Shown in pieces: positions 1 through 5,726 of a stretch of DNA of 11,283 bases; the stretch's first letter is position 1; every line of letters starts with the position of its first letter. A program made the position numbers and the translations under genes. Below the pieces are notes generated by a model. The model did not search any database and had not been told where the DNA came from. It saw only the letters and a program-made list of their open reading frames with translations. Source of the stretch: an uncultured Mycoplasma sp. (GTDB lineage Bacteria; Bacillota_I; Bacilli_A; RF39; UBA660); the NCBI GenBank assembly GCA_902493595.1, contig CABUPU010000018.1, positions 1-11,283 on the forward strand, written 5' to 3'.

Positions 1-139
1 CAAGAAATTCATTTATTTCTTCGAGTATCCAAGCATATCTTTTCTTAGCTCTATCGCTTGTCATTGAAACTGGTACATCAGAATGTGGATGCCCAAATGC
101 AGTATGAAATTCTTTTACTTCTAAAAATTCTTTGTTCAT
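1..139 (-). CDS. MazG/PRA-PH-like NTP pyrophosphohydrolase, N-terminal fragment
   Basis: Partial gene; only the first 46 codons are in the window. The translation begins MNKEFLEVKEFHTAFGHP and continues to an R-x8-EEINEF segment. This FxxxFGHP...R...EE pattern resembles the start of all-alpha NTP pyrophosphohydrolases of the phosphoribosyl-ATP pyrophosphohydrolase-like (DR2231/COG4696) type. Those enzymes remove pyrophosphate from nucleotides, with the EE(x)nE cluster binding Mg2+; here only the first EE...E cluster is visible. The ATG is well supported by a GGGAGG ribosome binding site 8 nt upstream (148-153) and by a promoter further upstream. It lies next to the IS30 element and is transcribed in the same direction. 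Family assignment rests on about 46 residues, so the exact substrate cannot be stated. Confidence 0.6.
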   Translation of the reverse strand, partial: MNKEFLEVKEFHTAFGHPHSDVPVSMTSDRAKKRYAWILEEINEFL

Positions 140-168
140 TTTTAAAACCTCCCTTAAATAACAATTTT

Positions 169-197
169 ATTATATAATAAATAGATAAATTATACAA
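169..197 (-). promoter_or_regulatory. Sigma-A-type promoter of the pyrophosphohydrolase gene
   Basis: Reading leftward, a -35 box TTGTAT (192-197) and a perfect -10 box TATAAT (169-174) are separated by exactly 17 nt. Transcription would start near 162, giving a leader of about 23 nt before the ATG at 139. It lies outside the IS30 element, so the insertion has not removed this gene's promoter. Confidence 0.6.
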
Positions 198-345
198 GAA
201 AAATAAAAAGATGAGTTATATCACAATTCAAAAAAAATTCTATTTTTATTAAATAATAAAAATATCAAAACCTAAACTAAAATAAAACCTTAATTTCAAG
301 TAGAAACTGGAATTTTGCTGAAAAAAGTGTAAAGTCGTGCTATAA

Positions 346-1473
346 TCATACTGTCAATTGAGTTAGTTTTTCTAACTCAATTGTGAATAATTCTAAGGAA
401 GATTTATAACCAAGAATCTTCCTTATTTTTGTATTTATAAGCTCGTTTGCTCTCATAACGTAATCCTCATTATATTCGTTAATATTATAACCTTTAGGTA
501 AGAAAATGCGTAGTAATTTATTGCCATTTTCGTTTGAACCTCTTTCACAAGATGAATAGGGATGAGCAAAGTAAGTTTTAGTTTTAAGATATTTTTCAAT
601 GTCTTTCCATTTAGAAAATTCACTGCCATTATCAAAAGTAATGGTTTTAAATATGTCTGATAGTTTATAATCATTTAATTCAGGGTATCTTTTTTTTAAT
701 AACTTAACTGCCTTATAAACTGTATTTGCCTTTCTATCTTTCATTTTAATGGTTAATTGAAACCTAGTTTTTCTTTCAACTAAAGTGAATACAGCACCAA
801 AATTTTTAATGTTTCTACCACCAACAATGGTATCTCCTTCCCAATGACCAAATTCAGATCTGTCATCAGGTTTAAATGGTCTTTCTTCAATACTGGTGCC
901 TTTTGGATCTGTTTTACCTTCTTTATGCTTGTTTTTACTTTTCCGTTTTGTTTTCATTGGTAGTTCTTCCTTATTGAAACCATCTATCTTATTTTGTTCT
1001 ACATAATTGTAAAAGGTTGCAGTACATATTGTTTCCATATTCTTTATTTCTTCTTGTCTATTAAGTTTTAAATCATCAATAATTTCGTCAATAGAATTAA
1101 TGTTATATTCACTTCTTAATTTTTTTACAACTAAATCAACAAATGCTTTAGAAGATACTCTTTTAGAAGAATTGCTTTCAATGGATTTCTTGGTTCTTTT
1201 TTCATAAGCAGTATTAGCATTAAATTCAATTCTATCTTTTAACTCATAATCCTTAACAGTTATAAGACCATCTTTGATAATTTCATAAATATTAGATAAA
1301 GTAGTACCAATCATATCAGCTAATATCTTTTTAAATCTAGTCTTACCAACCTTTTTATCTTTAGAAAAAATATAATGATTATATTCAGATTCGATTTTTT
1401 TATAATCCTTAAATGATAAATGTTTATTTTTTTTCTTTTTTGTATTAAAATAATTATTGTTCAAGTAAATCAC
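346..1473 (-). CDS. IS30-family DDE transposase
   Basis: Transposase of 375 aa, the usual IS30 length, with no frameshift or internal stop. An N-terminal region (about 18-70, starting HLSFKDYKKIE) fits the IS30 DNA-binding HTH module. The catalytic core carries the three acidic residues: D214 in GHWEGDTIVG, D281 in TFDNGSEF and E315 in CERGSNENGN, spaced DD(33)E as expected for IS30. A basic linker (about 173-190) joins the two parts. The longest reading starts at GTG (1471-1473) but with no properly spaced ribosome binding site. A TTG three codons later (1462-1464) has AGAAG about 7 nt upstream and is probably the true start, giving 372 aa. It looks functional. The C-terminal codons and the start region both lie in inverted repeats, annotated separately. 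Confidence 0.93.
   Translation of the reverse strand: MIYLNNNYFNTKKKKNKHLSFKDYKKIESEYNHYIFSKDKKVGKTRFKKILADMIGTTLSNIYEIIKDGLITVKDYELKDRIEFNANTAYEKRTKKSIESNSSKRVSSKAFVDLVVKKLRSEYNINSIDEIIDDLKLNRQEEIKNMETICTATFYNYVEQNKIDGFNKEELPMKTKRKSKNKHKEGKTDPKGTSIEERPFKPDDRSEFGHWEGDTIVGGRNIKNFGAVFTLVERKTRFQLTIKMKDRKANTVYKAVKLLKKRYPELNDYKLSDIFKTITFDNGSEFSKWKDIEKYLKTKTYFAHPYSSCERGSNENGNKLLRIFLPKGYNINEYNEDYVMRANELINTKIRKILGYKSSLELFTIELEKLTQLTV
355..383. repeat. Perfect 12-bp hairpin at the 3' end of the transposase gene
   Basis: CAATTGAGTTAG (355-366) and CTAACTCAATTG (372-383) are exact inverse complements around a 5-nt T loop. It encodes transposase residues near the C terminus and sits within about 10 nt of the stop codon. 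No T-run follows it in the transposase direction, so it is not a standard intrinsic terminator; mRNA 3'-end protection or a barrier to transcription entering the element are possible roles. Confidence 0.7.
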
Positions 1474-1527
1474 TTCTTTCTATATTTATTTTTTTGCTAA
1501 TTATAATTATAGACGATTTACTTGAAC
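1459..1527. repeat. 13-bp inverted repeat bracketing the transposase start and promoter
   Basis: GTTCAAGTAAATC (1459-1471) and GATTTACTTGAAC (1515-1527) are perfect inverse complements separated by 43 nt. The gene-side arm covers the probable TTG start codon and part of its ribosome binding site; the outer arm lies upstream of the -10 boxes. A transcript started at the element's own promoter would lack the outer arm, while a transcript entering from outside would contain both arms and could hide the start codon. Confidence 0.75.
1500..1511 (-). promoter_or_regulatory. Tandem -10 boxes of the transposase promoter
   Basis: Reading leftward, two abutting TATAAT hexamers (1506-1511 and 1500-1505) lie about 30-50 nt ahead of the transposase start. 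No good -35 box is present: TTAAAA at 1529-1534 gives 17-nt spacing to the outer box but is weak. A weak resident promoter is usual for insertion sequences. Confidence 0.4.
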
Positions 1528-1631
1528 TTTTTAAGTGTAAATTTTTCTTATTTCATATGTAAACCCCTCCTTCAAAATAATTCCACATTCATTTTAGAAT
1601 ATAGAAATAGTTAAAAATTTATGATTTTTTG

Positions 1632-1660
1632 TTGATTAAATCACAAAATTGTAGTAAGAT
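1632..1660 (+). promoter_or_regulatory. Promoter of the coiled-coil gene pair
   Basis: TTGATT (1632-1637) and TAAGAT (1655-1660) are 17 nt apart. Predicted start of transcription is near 1667, about 19 nt before the ATG at 1686. The promoter is outside the IS30 element and therefore native to the two downstream genes. Confidence 0.5.
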
Positions 1661-1685
1661 TAATGTAGAATAAAGAGGTGTGAGT

Positions 1686-2240
1686 ATGAAAAAAGATGAC
1701 ATTAAATTAGACGAAGGTTATGAAACTTTTAGTGAAGGACCAAAGTTTGAATTTCCTAGAGAAATATTTTCTCTTACAAAAGAAAGTGAAGATTTATTAA
1801 AGGATAATAAGGATAATAAATCAAAAAATACTGATTTTGAAAGCCTTTTATTAGAACTAAATAAACAAGTTTCTGATGCTGACACTTCAGTAGCGGCTTT
1901 AGTATCTCAAAAAGAGGAATTAAGTAATCGTAAATTACAAATCGAGGAAGATGAGAAAAAATTATCAAATGAAAGATTTAGTTTTGAACAAGAAATGAAA
2001 AATGAAAAACAAAAATTAAATGATGCAAAAATTGATTTTGAGCAAGAAAAAACTAAAATCTATGCTGATATAGATTTCAAAAGGCAAGAAGTTATTAATT
2101 CTAAAAATGAGTTTGAAAAATATCGTGTTGAACAAATGAATCTAATTGAAAAGAATAAAGCTCAACTCGAGGATAATTATGCAAAATTTGAAAAAATAGT
2201 TAGAACATTTATATCTAAAATGAATAATAAAGGTGAATAA
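1686..2240 (+). CDS. Coiled-coil protein of unknown function, first of a pair
   Basis: Not recognised as a known family. The 184-aa product has no membrane segment or signal peptide. An acidic N-terminal stretch of about 45 residues, containing a proline/phenylalanine patch (GPKFEFPREIF), is followed by a long charged coiled coil rich in E, K, Q and N with heptad-like spacing (about 50-165). It ends with a short non-repetitive tail NYAKFEKIVRTFISKMN. The ATG at 1686 is chosen because GAGGTG (1675-1680) lies 5 nt upstream; a GTG at 1680 overlaps that site and cannot be the start. Its stop overlaps the next ATG (TAATG), so the two genes are translationally coupled. The tail and general layout match the next protein, suggesting an old duplication. 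A structural or scaffolding role is plausible only by analogy with other coiled coils. Confidence 0.75.
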   Translation: MKKDDIKLDEGYETFSEGPKFEFPREIFSLTKESEDLLKDNKDNKSKNTDFESLLLELNKQVSDADTSVAALVSQKEELSNRKLQIEEDEKKLSNERFSFEQEMKNEKQKLNDAKIDFEQEKTKIYADIDFKRQEVINSKNEFEKYRVEQMNLIEKNKAQLEDNYAKFEKIVRTFISKMNNKGE

Positions 2241-2731
2241 TGTCACAAAAAAAGGATGATGTTTTTGAACTAAATTTTGATGATTTTAATACTGGATTAT
2301 TAGAAAAAAATTTAGAGGAAAAAGGTACTAATGAGTTTTTAAATTATTATATTAAGTTAAATAGTGATTTAGAACAAAAGAAAAAAGATTTAGAAAAAGA
2401 TAAAGAACAATTTGCAAGTAATATAAAAAAAGAGATAGATAAACTTAACCAAAAAAAAGCAAAATTAACCAAAGATTATGAAAAGATGAAAAAAGAATTA
2501 TTTGATTATGAAGATTATCTTGATGATTATAAAGAAAGACTAGAGAAAGCTCAAAAAACCTTTTATGAATATCAAAAAAACGAAATTTCTAAAATAACCA
2601 AAGAAAAAGAAAAACTTTCAAAAATGCAAAGTGAAACTGAAAAAAGTTCAAAACAAATTAATAAAAATTATAATTCTTTAAAAGAAATAGTAAGTAAATT
2701 TGAGGGCACGGTAAATAAAGCTCAAAAATAA
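2240..2731 (+). CDS. Coiled-coil protein of unknown function, second of a pair
   Basis: Not recognised as a known family. The 163-aa soluble protein has a short acidic head with alternating F/D (FELNFDDFN, residues 9-17), a charged coiled coil over about 40-145 very rich in K and E, and a C-terminal tail NYNSLKEIVSKFEGTVN. That tail aligns with the tail of the preceding protein (NY..F/L.xIV..F....N). Both also start with a KKDD motif within the first six residues. Its ATG shares one base with the upstream TAA stop, and AGGTG (2231-2235) lies 4 nt before it, so translation is coupled and the two products are probably made in similar amounts. They may form a hetero-oligomer; this is inference. 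No clear terminator follows. Confidence 0.75.
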   Translation: MSQKKDDVFELNFDDFNTGLLEKNLEEKGTNEFLNYYIKLNSDLEQKKKDLEKDKEQFASNIKKEIDKLNQKKAKLTKDYEKMKKELFDYEDYLDDYKERLEKAQKTFYEYQKNEISKITKEKEKLSKMQSETEKSSKQINKNYNSLKEIVSKFEGTVNKAQK

Positions 2732-2764
2732 TTTACTTTTTTTTGTAAATAATTAACAAGATAT

Positions 2765-2793
2765 TTGACTATAAGACAAAAAAAAGGTAATAT
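2765..2793 (+). promoter_or_regulatory. Promoter of murA
   Basis: TTGACT (2765-2770) and TAATAT (2788-2793) are separated by 17 nt, close to the sigma-A consensus. It predicts a leader of about 80 nt. A second -10-like TATAAT at 2840-2845 (in GATATAAT) could give a much shorter leader but lacks a recognisable -35 box. Confidence 0.55.
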
Positions 2794-2850
2794 TAAATTG
2801 TATATGTTATTCATAACTATGATTATAAATACATAAAGATATAATGAAAG

Positions 2851-2867
2851 CATCTATTTTATAGATG
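2851..2867 (+). promoter_or_regulatory. Small hairpin just upstream of the murA ribosome binding site
   Basis: CATCTAT (2851-2857) pairs perfectly with ATAGATG (2861-2867) around a TTT loop. It directly precedes the GGTG-type ribosome binding region (2867-2875) of murA, which lacks a normal AGGAGG. If transcription began at the nearer -10 box it would sit at the very 5' end of the mRNA. The role is unknown. Confidence 0.35.
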
Positions 2868-2880
2868 GTGTGGTGAAAGT

Positions 2881-4146
2881 ATGAAATATATTAAAATAAA
2901 TGGTGGTAAACCACTTCAAGGAGAAATATCTATTGGAGGTGCTAAAAACAGTGCAGTTGCTTTAATACCTGCAGCCCTTCTTGCAAATAGTAAGTGTAGA
3001 ATTGAAAAAATACCTGATATTTCTGATAAAGATGCATTATTTGATATTTTAAAAGTATTAAATGCAGATTTTAAATTTAATGATAAAGAAGTAATTATTG
3101 ATCCTACAAATTTAAAAAATGTTTTAATACCCGAGGATTTATCTAATAAACTTCGTGCTTCTTATTATTTTATGGGAGTACTTCTTGCAAAATTTAAAAA
3201 GGTAGAAATATTTTTTCCAGGTGGATGTAATATAGGTCAAAGACCAATTGATTTACATTTAAAAGGTTTTGAGGCTTTAGGGGCAAAAATATCACATGAT
3301 GAAGATACTCATAAATATACATTAGAGGCTAAAAATTTAAAAGGTACCAGAATTAATTTAGATTTTGCTTCAGTTGGTGCAACAATCAACATTATGTTTG
3401 CGGCAAGTATGGCTGAAGGCATAACTACAATTAGTAATGCTGCTAAAGAAATTGAAATAATAAATATTGCACAGTTTTTAAATAAAATGGGAGCTAAAAT
3501 CGAAGGTGCAGGAACAAGTGTTATTACTATCGAAGGCGTTAAAAAACTTAATGGTGCAAACATTGATGTTATTCCTGATAGAATTGAAGCAGGAACATAT
3601 TTAATGATTGGTGCAATGATTGGAAATAATTTAACGGTAAGTGGGGTTATTCCAAGTCAAATTGAAGCATTATTTGATAAATTTGATGATATGGGCATTA
3701 AATATTTAATCGAAGGTAATAAAGTAACAATTTCAAAATGTGATAATATAAAACCAATTAATATAAAGACTCTTGTATATCCAGGATTTCCAACTGATTT
3801 AGGACAACCTATTTCTGTATTACTTACTCAAGCAAACGGAACATCTTATTTTGAGGAAACAATTTGGGAAAATAGAATGCAGCACGTTAAATATTTAAAT
3901 AAAATGGGGGCTAATATTACTCTTCAAGATAATGCACATTCAATAATAATCGGTCCCTCAAAACTAAAAGGTTGTGAAATAAATGCCACAGATTTAAGAG
4001 GAGGAGCAGCTTTAGTAATGGCAGGATTAATTGCAAGTGGTACAACAAAAATAACTAATATCGAATATATTTTAAGGGGTTATGAAAACCTTGCAAAAAA
4101 ATTAAAACAAGTTGGGGCGGACATAGAAATTATTGATGAAGATTAA
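2881..4146 (+). CDS. murA: UDP-N-acetylglucosamine 1-carboxyvinyltransferase (MurA)
   Basis: Cytoplasmic enzyme that transfers enolpyruvate from phosphoenolpyruvate to UDP-GlcNAc, the first committed step of peptidoglycan synthesis. At 421 aa it is full length, with the two-domain EPT/EPSP-synthase fold. Key residues are present: K22-N23 in the IGGAKNSAVA segment, R92, the active-site loop FPGGCNIGQRPIDLH with C116 and R121, D306 in GFPTDLGQP (general base position) and R399 in ILRGYENL. A cysteine rather than aspartate at 116 predicts sensitivity to fosfomycin. The ATG has only a weak GGTG ribosome binding site (2872-2875). The end overlaps the next gene by 11 nt. Position next to rpmE recalls the murAB(murZ)-rho-rpmE order of B. 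subtilis, with rho missing here. Which of the two Firmicute MurA paralogues it is cannot be settled from this window. Confidence 0.96.
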   Translation: MKYIKINGGKPLQGEISIGGAKNSAVALIPAALLANSKCRIEKIPDISDKDALFDILKVLNADFKFNDKEVIIDPTNLKNVLIPEDLSNKLRASYYFMGVLLAKFKKVEIFFPGGCNIGQRPIDLHLKGFEALGAKISHDEDTHKYTLEAKNLKGTRINLDFASVGATINIMFAASMAEGITTISNAAKEIEIINIAQFLNKMGAKIEGAGTSVITIEGVKKLNGANIDVIPDRIEAGTYLMIGAMIGNNLTVSGVIPSQIEALFDKFDDMGIKYLIEGNKVTISKCDNIKPINIKTLVYPGFPTDLGQPISVLLTQANGTSYFEETIWENRMQHVKYLNKMGANITLQDNAHSIIIGPSKLKGCEINATDLRGGAALVMAGLIASGTTKITNIEYILRGYENLAKKLKQVGADIEIIDED

Positions 4147-4768
4147 GCGAAGATATAAGTTAATTTTAATAATATTATTCGCAGTAATTTTAATAATATC
4201 ATTTTACTTTATTTTAAATAAGAAAAAAGAGGTTATTTCTCTATCAATTGGTGATTATATATCAATGAATAAAATGAATTATTTTTATAATAAAACATAT
4301 GATAATCTTTATTCCAAAGATGTTATATGTAAAGAAATAAAAGAGCCGTATTTAACAAGTGACAAACTATTAGAAAAGATAACTAATAATGAAGATAATA
4401 TTCAGTTTTATATAAAAAATGCTAATTTTATAAATATTAATGTAGGAAATTATGAACTTAATAATTATAAAGAATTAAATGAAGAAATAACTATAGAATA
4501 TTTAAATAATATATATGATATTTTGTATCAAATAACAAAAATAACAAAAATAAATAAAACAAATATAAATTTAATAAACATATATGATGACAAAGGAGAT
4601 TTTAAATTAATTAATAAAAAGTTATCAAAATATAGTAAAAAATTTAAGATAAATTATATTGATTTAAATAAACTTGATAAATCTAACTTTACATATTTTG
4701 ATGATAAAGTATACATAAATAGCAAAGGAATGTATAAAATTAATGAAATTTTAACAAAAAATTCTTGA
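4136..4768 (+). CDS. Membrane-anchored SGNH hydrolase-like protein, probably catalytically inactive
   Basis: Not a recognised named protein; 210 aa. Basic residues followed by a single hydrophobic helix (about 8-27) suggest an N-terminal anchor with the rest outside the membrane. The outer part has the landmarks of an SGNH/GDSL hydrolase with the catalytic residues changed: block I reads SIGDY (39-41) instead of GDS, block III reads INVGNYEL (101-108) instead of GxND, and block V reads DDKVYINSKGMYKI (189-202) instead of DxxHPNxxGY, so nucleophile Ser, Asn and His are all missing. The fold assignment is by motif reading and is inference. The ATG at 4136 lies inside murA (11-nt overlap) with no good ribosome binding site, so expression is likely coupled to murA. 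That context suggests a cell-envelope role. Codon use is extremely AT-rich (Asn, Ile, Lys). Confidence 0.7.
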   Translation: MKIKRRYKLILIILFAVILIISFYFILNKKKEVISLSIGDYISMNKMNYFYNKTYDNLYSKDVICKEIKEPYLTSDKLLEKITNNEDNIQFYIKNANFININVGNYELNNYKELNEEITIEYLNNIYDILYQITKITKINKTNINLINIYDDKGDFKLINKKLSKYSKKFKINYIDLNKLDKSNFTYFDDKVYINSKGMYKINEILTKNS

Positions 4769-4792
4769 TAAGTTTAAAATATATGATATAAT
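4765..4792 (+). promoter_or_regulatory. Promoter of rpmE with extended -10
   Basis: TTGATA (4765-4770), a 16-nt spacer and a perfect TATAAT (4787-4792) preceded by TG at 4784-4785, making an extended -10. The -35 box overlaps the stop codon of the preceding gene. Transcription should start near 4799, about 27 nt before the ATG. Confidence 0.75.
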
Positions 4793-4825
4793 ACTAAAGA
4801 AGTTAAAAGGAGAGGAAAAATAATT

Positions 4826-5041
4826 ATGAAAGCAAATATACATCCTGAAATGAAAGAAGCTACAGTAAAATGTGCATGCGGAGAAACATTTAATGTTTTA
4901 TCAACAAAAGAAAATATTAATGTTGAAGTATGTAGTAAATGTCATCCATTCTACACAGGAACTCAAGCAAAAGCTAAGAAAACAGGAAATGTAGAAAAAT
5001 TTAATCGTAAATATGGATTAAATGAACAAAAGACAGCATAG
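4826..5041 (+). CDS. rpmE: Large ribosomal subunit protein bL31, zinc-binding form
   Basis: A 71-aa ribosomal protein that helps bridge the large and small subunits. It begins MKANIHPEM, the usual bL31 start, and has the C+ type zinc site: C16 and C18 (CACG) with C36 and C39 (CSKC), followed by the family signature HPFYTGTQ. Since all four cysteines are present it is the zinc-storing form rather than the cysteine-free paralogue. Ribosome binding site AAGGAGAGG (4807-4815) precedes the ATG. It has its own strong promoter and a probable weak terminator, so it is likely a single-gene unit between the murA pair and the rpiB operon. Confidence 0.96.
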   Translation: MKANIHPEMKEATVKCACGETFNVLSTKENINVEVCSKCHPFYTGTQAKAKKTGNVEKFNRKYGLNEQKTA

Positions 5042-5055
5042 TTTTTTGTTTTTTT
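5025..5055 (+). terminator. Possible weak terminator after rpmE
   Basis: AACAAAA (5025-5031) can pair with TTTTGTT (5044-5050), with more T residues to 5055. The stem is AT-rich and its loop 12 nt long, and the left arm lies within the coding end of rpmE. The T-run is convincing but the stem is weak, so some read-through into rpiB is likely. Confidence 0.35.
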
Positions 5056-5056
5056 A

Positions 5057-5065
5057 TGATATAAT
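5057..5065 (+). promoter_or_regulatory. Extended -10 promoter of the rpiB operon
   Basis: TGATATAAT (5057-5065), the same nine bases as at rpmE and secA. No good -35 box is visible because the preceding sequence is the T-run after rpmE. Transcription from here would begin near 5072, at the ribosome binding site AAGGAG (5070-5075), giving a leader of about 14 nt. Confidence 0.5.
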
Positions 5066-5085
5066 TAAAAAGGAGATGGTAAATT

Positions 5086-5541
5086 TTGAAGGTATATATA
5101 GGAACAGATCATAGAGGTGTAGAAACTCAAGATAAGATAGCAAATTATTTAAAATATTTAGGAATAGATATAATCATAAGTAAATTAAAACATAATGATA
5201 ATGATGATTATCCGGATTTTGCATTTGATGTTTGCAAAAGTGTTATACAAAGTCCTAATAGTTTAGGCATATTAATATGTGGAACAGGAATAGGTATGAG
5301 CATTGCGGCAAATAAAGTTAAAGGTATTAGAGCAGCAAGATGTGTTAATACTGATGATGCTTTTTTTGCAAGAAATCATAATGATAGTAACGTTCTATGC
5401 ATAAGTAGCAATAATGATATTAATAATATTTATGAAATTGTTGATACTTTTTTAAATACTAAAACCTCTGAAGAGGAAAGGCATCATAAAAGAGTTCAAA
5501 AAATCATAAATTATGAAAATGGTGAATATAATGAATTATAA
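5086..5541 (+). CDS. rpiB: Ribose-5-phosphate isomerase B (RpiB/LacAB family)
   Basis: 151-aa cytoplasmic sugar-phosphate isomerase interconverting ribose 5-phosphate and ribulose 5-phosphate in the pentose phosphate pathway. It has the N-terminal IGTDHRG motif (D8, H9), DYPDFA at 41-46, the catalytic cysteine C65 in GILICGTGIGMSIAANK, H98 in ARNHND, and phosphate-side R132 and R136. The arginine usually found in the N-V-L-x-x-G-S/A-R motif (R110 in E. coli RpiB) is N109 here, in NVLCISSNND, which is unusual. The start is TTG, set by AAGGAG 10 nt upstream; no in-frame ATG matches the family start. It leads an apparent operon with DUF1146, spoIID, spoIIQ and the next gene. Ribose 5-phosphate is the likely substrate, but a related sugar phosphate is possible. 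Confidence 0.92.
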   Translation: MKVYIGTDHRGVETQDKIANYLKYLGIDIIISKLKHNDNDDYPDFAFDVCKSVIQSPNSLGILICGTGIGMSIAANKVKGIRAARCVNTDDAFFARNHNDSNVLCISSNNDINNIYEIVDTFLNTKTSEEERHHKRVQKIINYENGEYNEL

Positions 5542-5719
5542 AGTGTTAATTTATGTATTAATGCTTTTTGTATCTATTTTTGCTTTAAGTGGAATAAATT
5601 TTACAGGTTTTTTTAAGATTAAACACGAACTTGAGGCAAAAATATTCGTCATGCTTGCATCATTTGGTCTTGCCTATGTTTCTGCAGAATTTTTTATAAA
5701 ATTAATTGAATTATTTTAA
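5531..5719 (+). CDS. DUF1146 family small membrane protein (YwzB-like)
   Basis: A 62-aa protein with two predicted membrane helices (about 3-20 and 37-55) joined by the conserved-looking stretch GINFTGFFKIKHELEAK. This matches the DUF1146/YwzB layout of Firmicutes, whose members usually carry an INFEKFFK-type motif. The function of the family is unknown. The ATG at 5531 is chosen because GGTGA (5520-5524) lies 6 nt before it; ATGs at 5513 and 5519 lack a ribosome binding site. It overlaps rpiB by 11 nt. In B. subtilis the homologue lies between the atp operon and murAA-spoIID, so being directly ahead of spoIID here keeps an ancestral order. Confidence 0.75.
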   Translation: MNYKVLIYVLMLFVSIFALSGINFTGFFKIKHELEAKIFVMLASFGLAYVSAEFFIKLIELF

Positions 5720-5726
5720 GGAAAAT

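Larger units (their letters stand above)
321..1541 (-). mobile_element. IS30-family insertion sequence (approximate ends)
   Basis: One full-length IS30-type transposase gene fills the element. Outer ends are estimates. The left end (about 321-350) and the reverse complement of the right end (about 1500-1535) share an imperfect terminal repeat with the common core TCGT(G)CTATAAT(C/T)ATA preceded by A-rich sequence; it needs an indel to align. The transposase stop codon falls inside the left repeat, as is common for IS30 elements. A 9-bp direct repeat AAGTGTAAA occurs at 325-333 and 1533-1541, but IS30 elements usually duplicate only 2-4 bp, and a 9-mer match in such AT-rich flanks is expected by chance. 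The insertion is intergenic, between divergently transcribed genes. Confidence 0.7.

Noticed and set aside
200..320. Minus-strand open stretch left of the IS30 as the remainder of an interrupted gene
   Set aside because: Open frames are under about 25 codons, of low complexity, and show no recognisable protein or join with the orphan start at 1554.
325..1541. 9-bp direct repeat AAGTGTAAA flanking the IS30 element as a target-site duplication
   Set aside because: IS30 elements usually make 2-4 bp duplications, the repeat does not abut matching terminal repeats, and one 9-mer match between two AT-rich flanks of about 200 bp is expected by chance.
2731..2750. Hairpin ATTTAC-T8-GTAAAT after the second coiled-coil gene as a terminator
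   Set aside because: Only six AT-rich pairs with the T-run in the loop rather than after the stem.
3309..3563. Minus-strand open frames inside murA, secA, hpf and the coiled-coil gene
   Set aside because: They lie opposite strongly conserved genes, lack ribosome binding sites and encode low-complexity sequence.
346..4768. TGA read as tryptophan (Mycoplasma-type code)
   Set aside because: TGA ends the transposase gene and the gene at 4136-4768, the recognised proteins use TGG for Trp, and none has an in-frame TGA.
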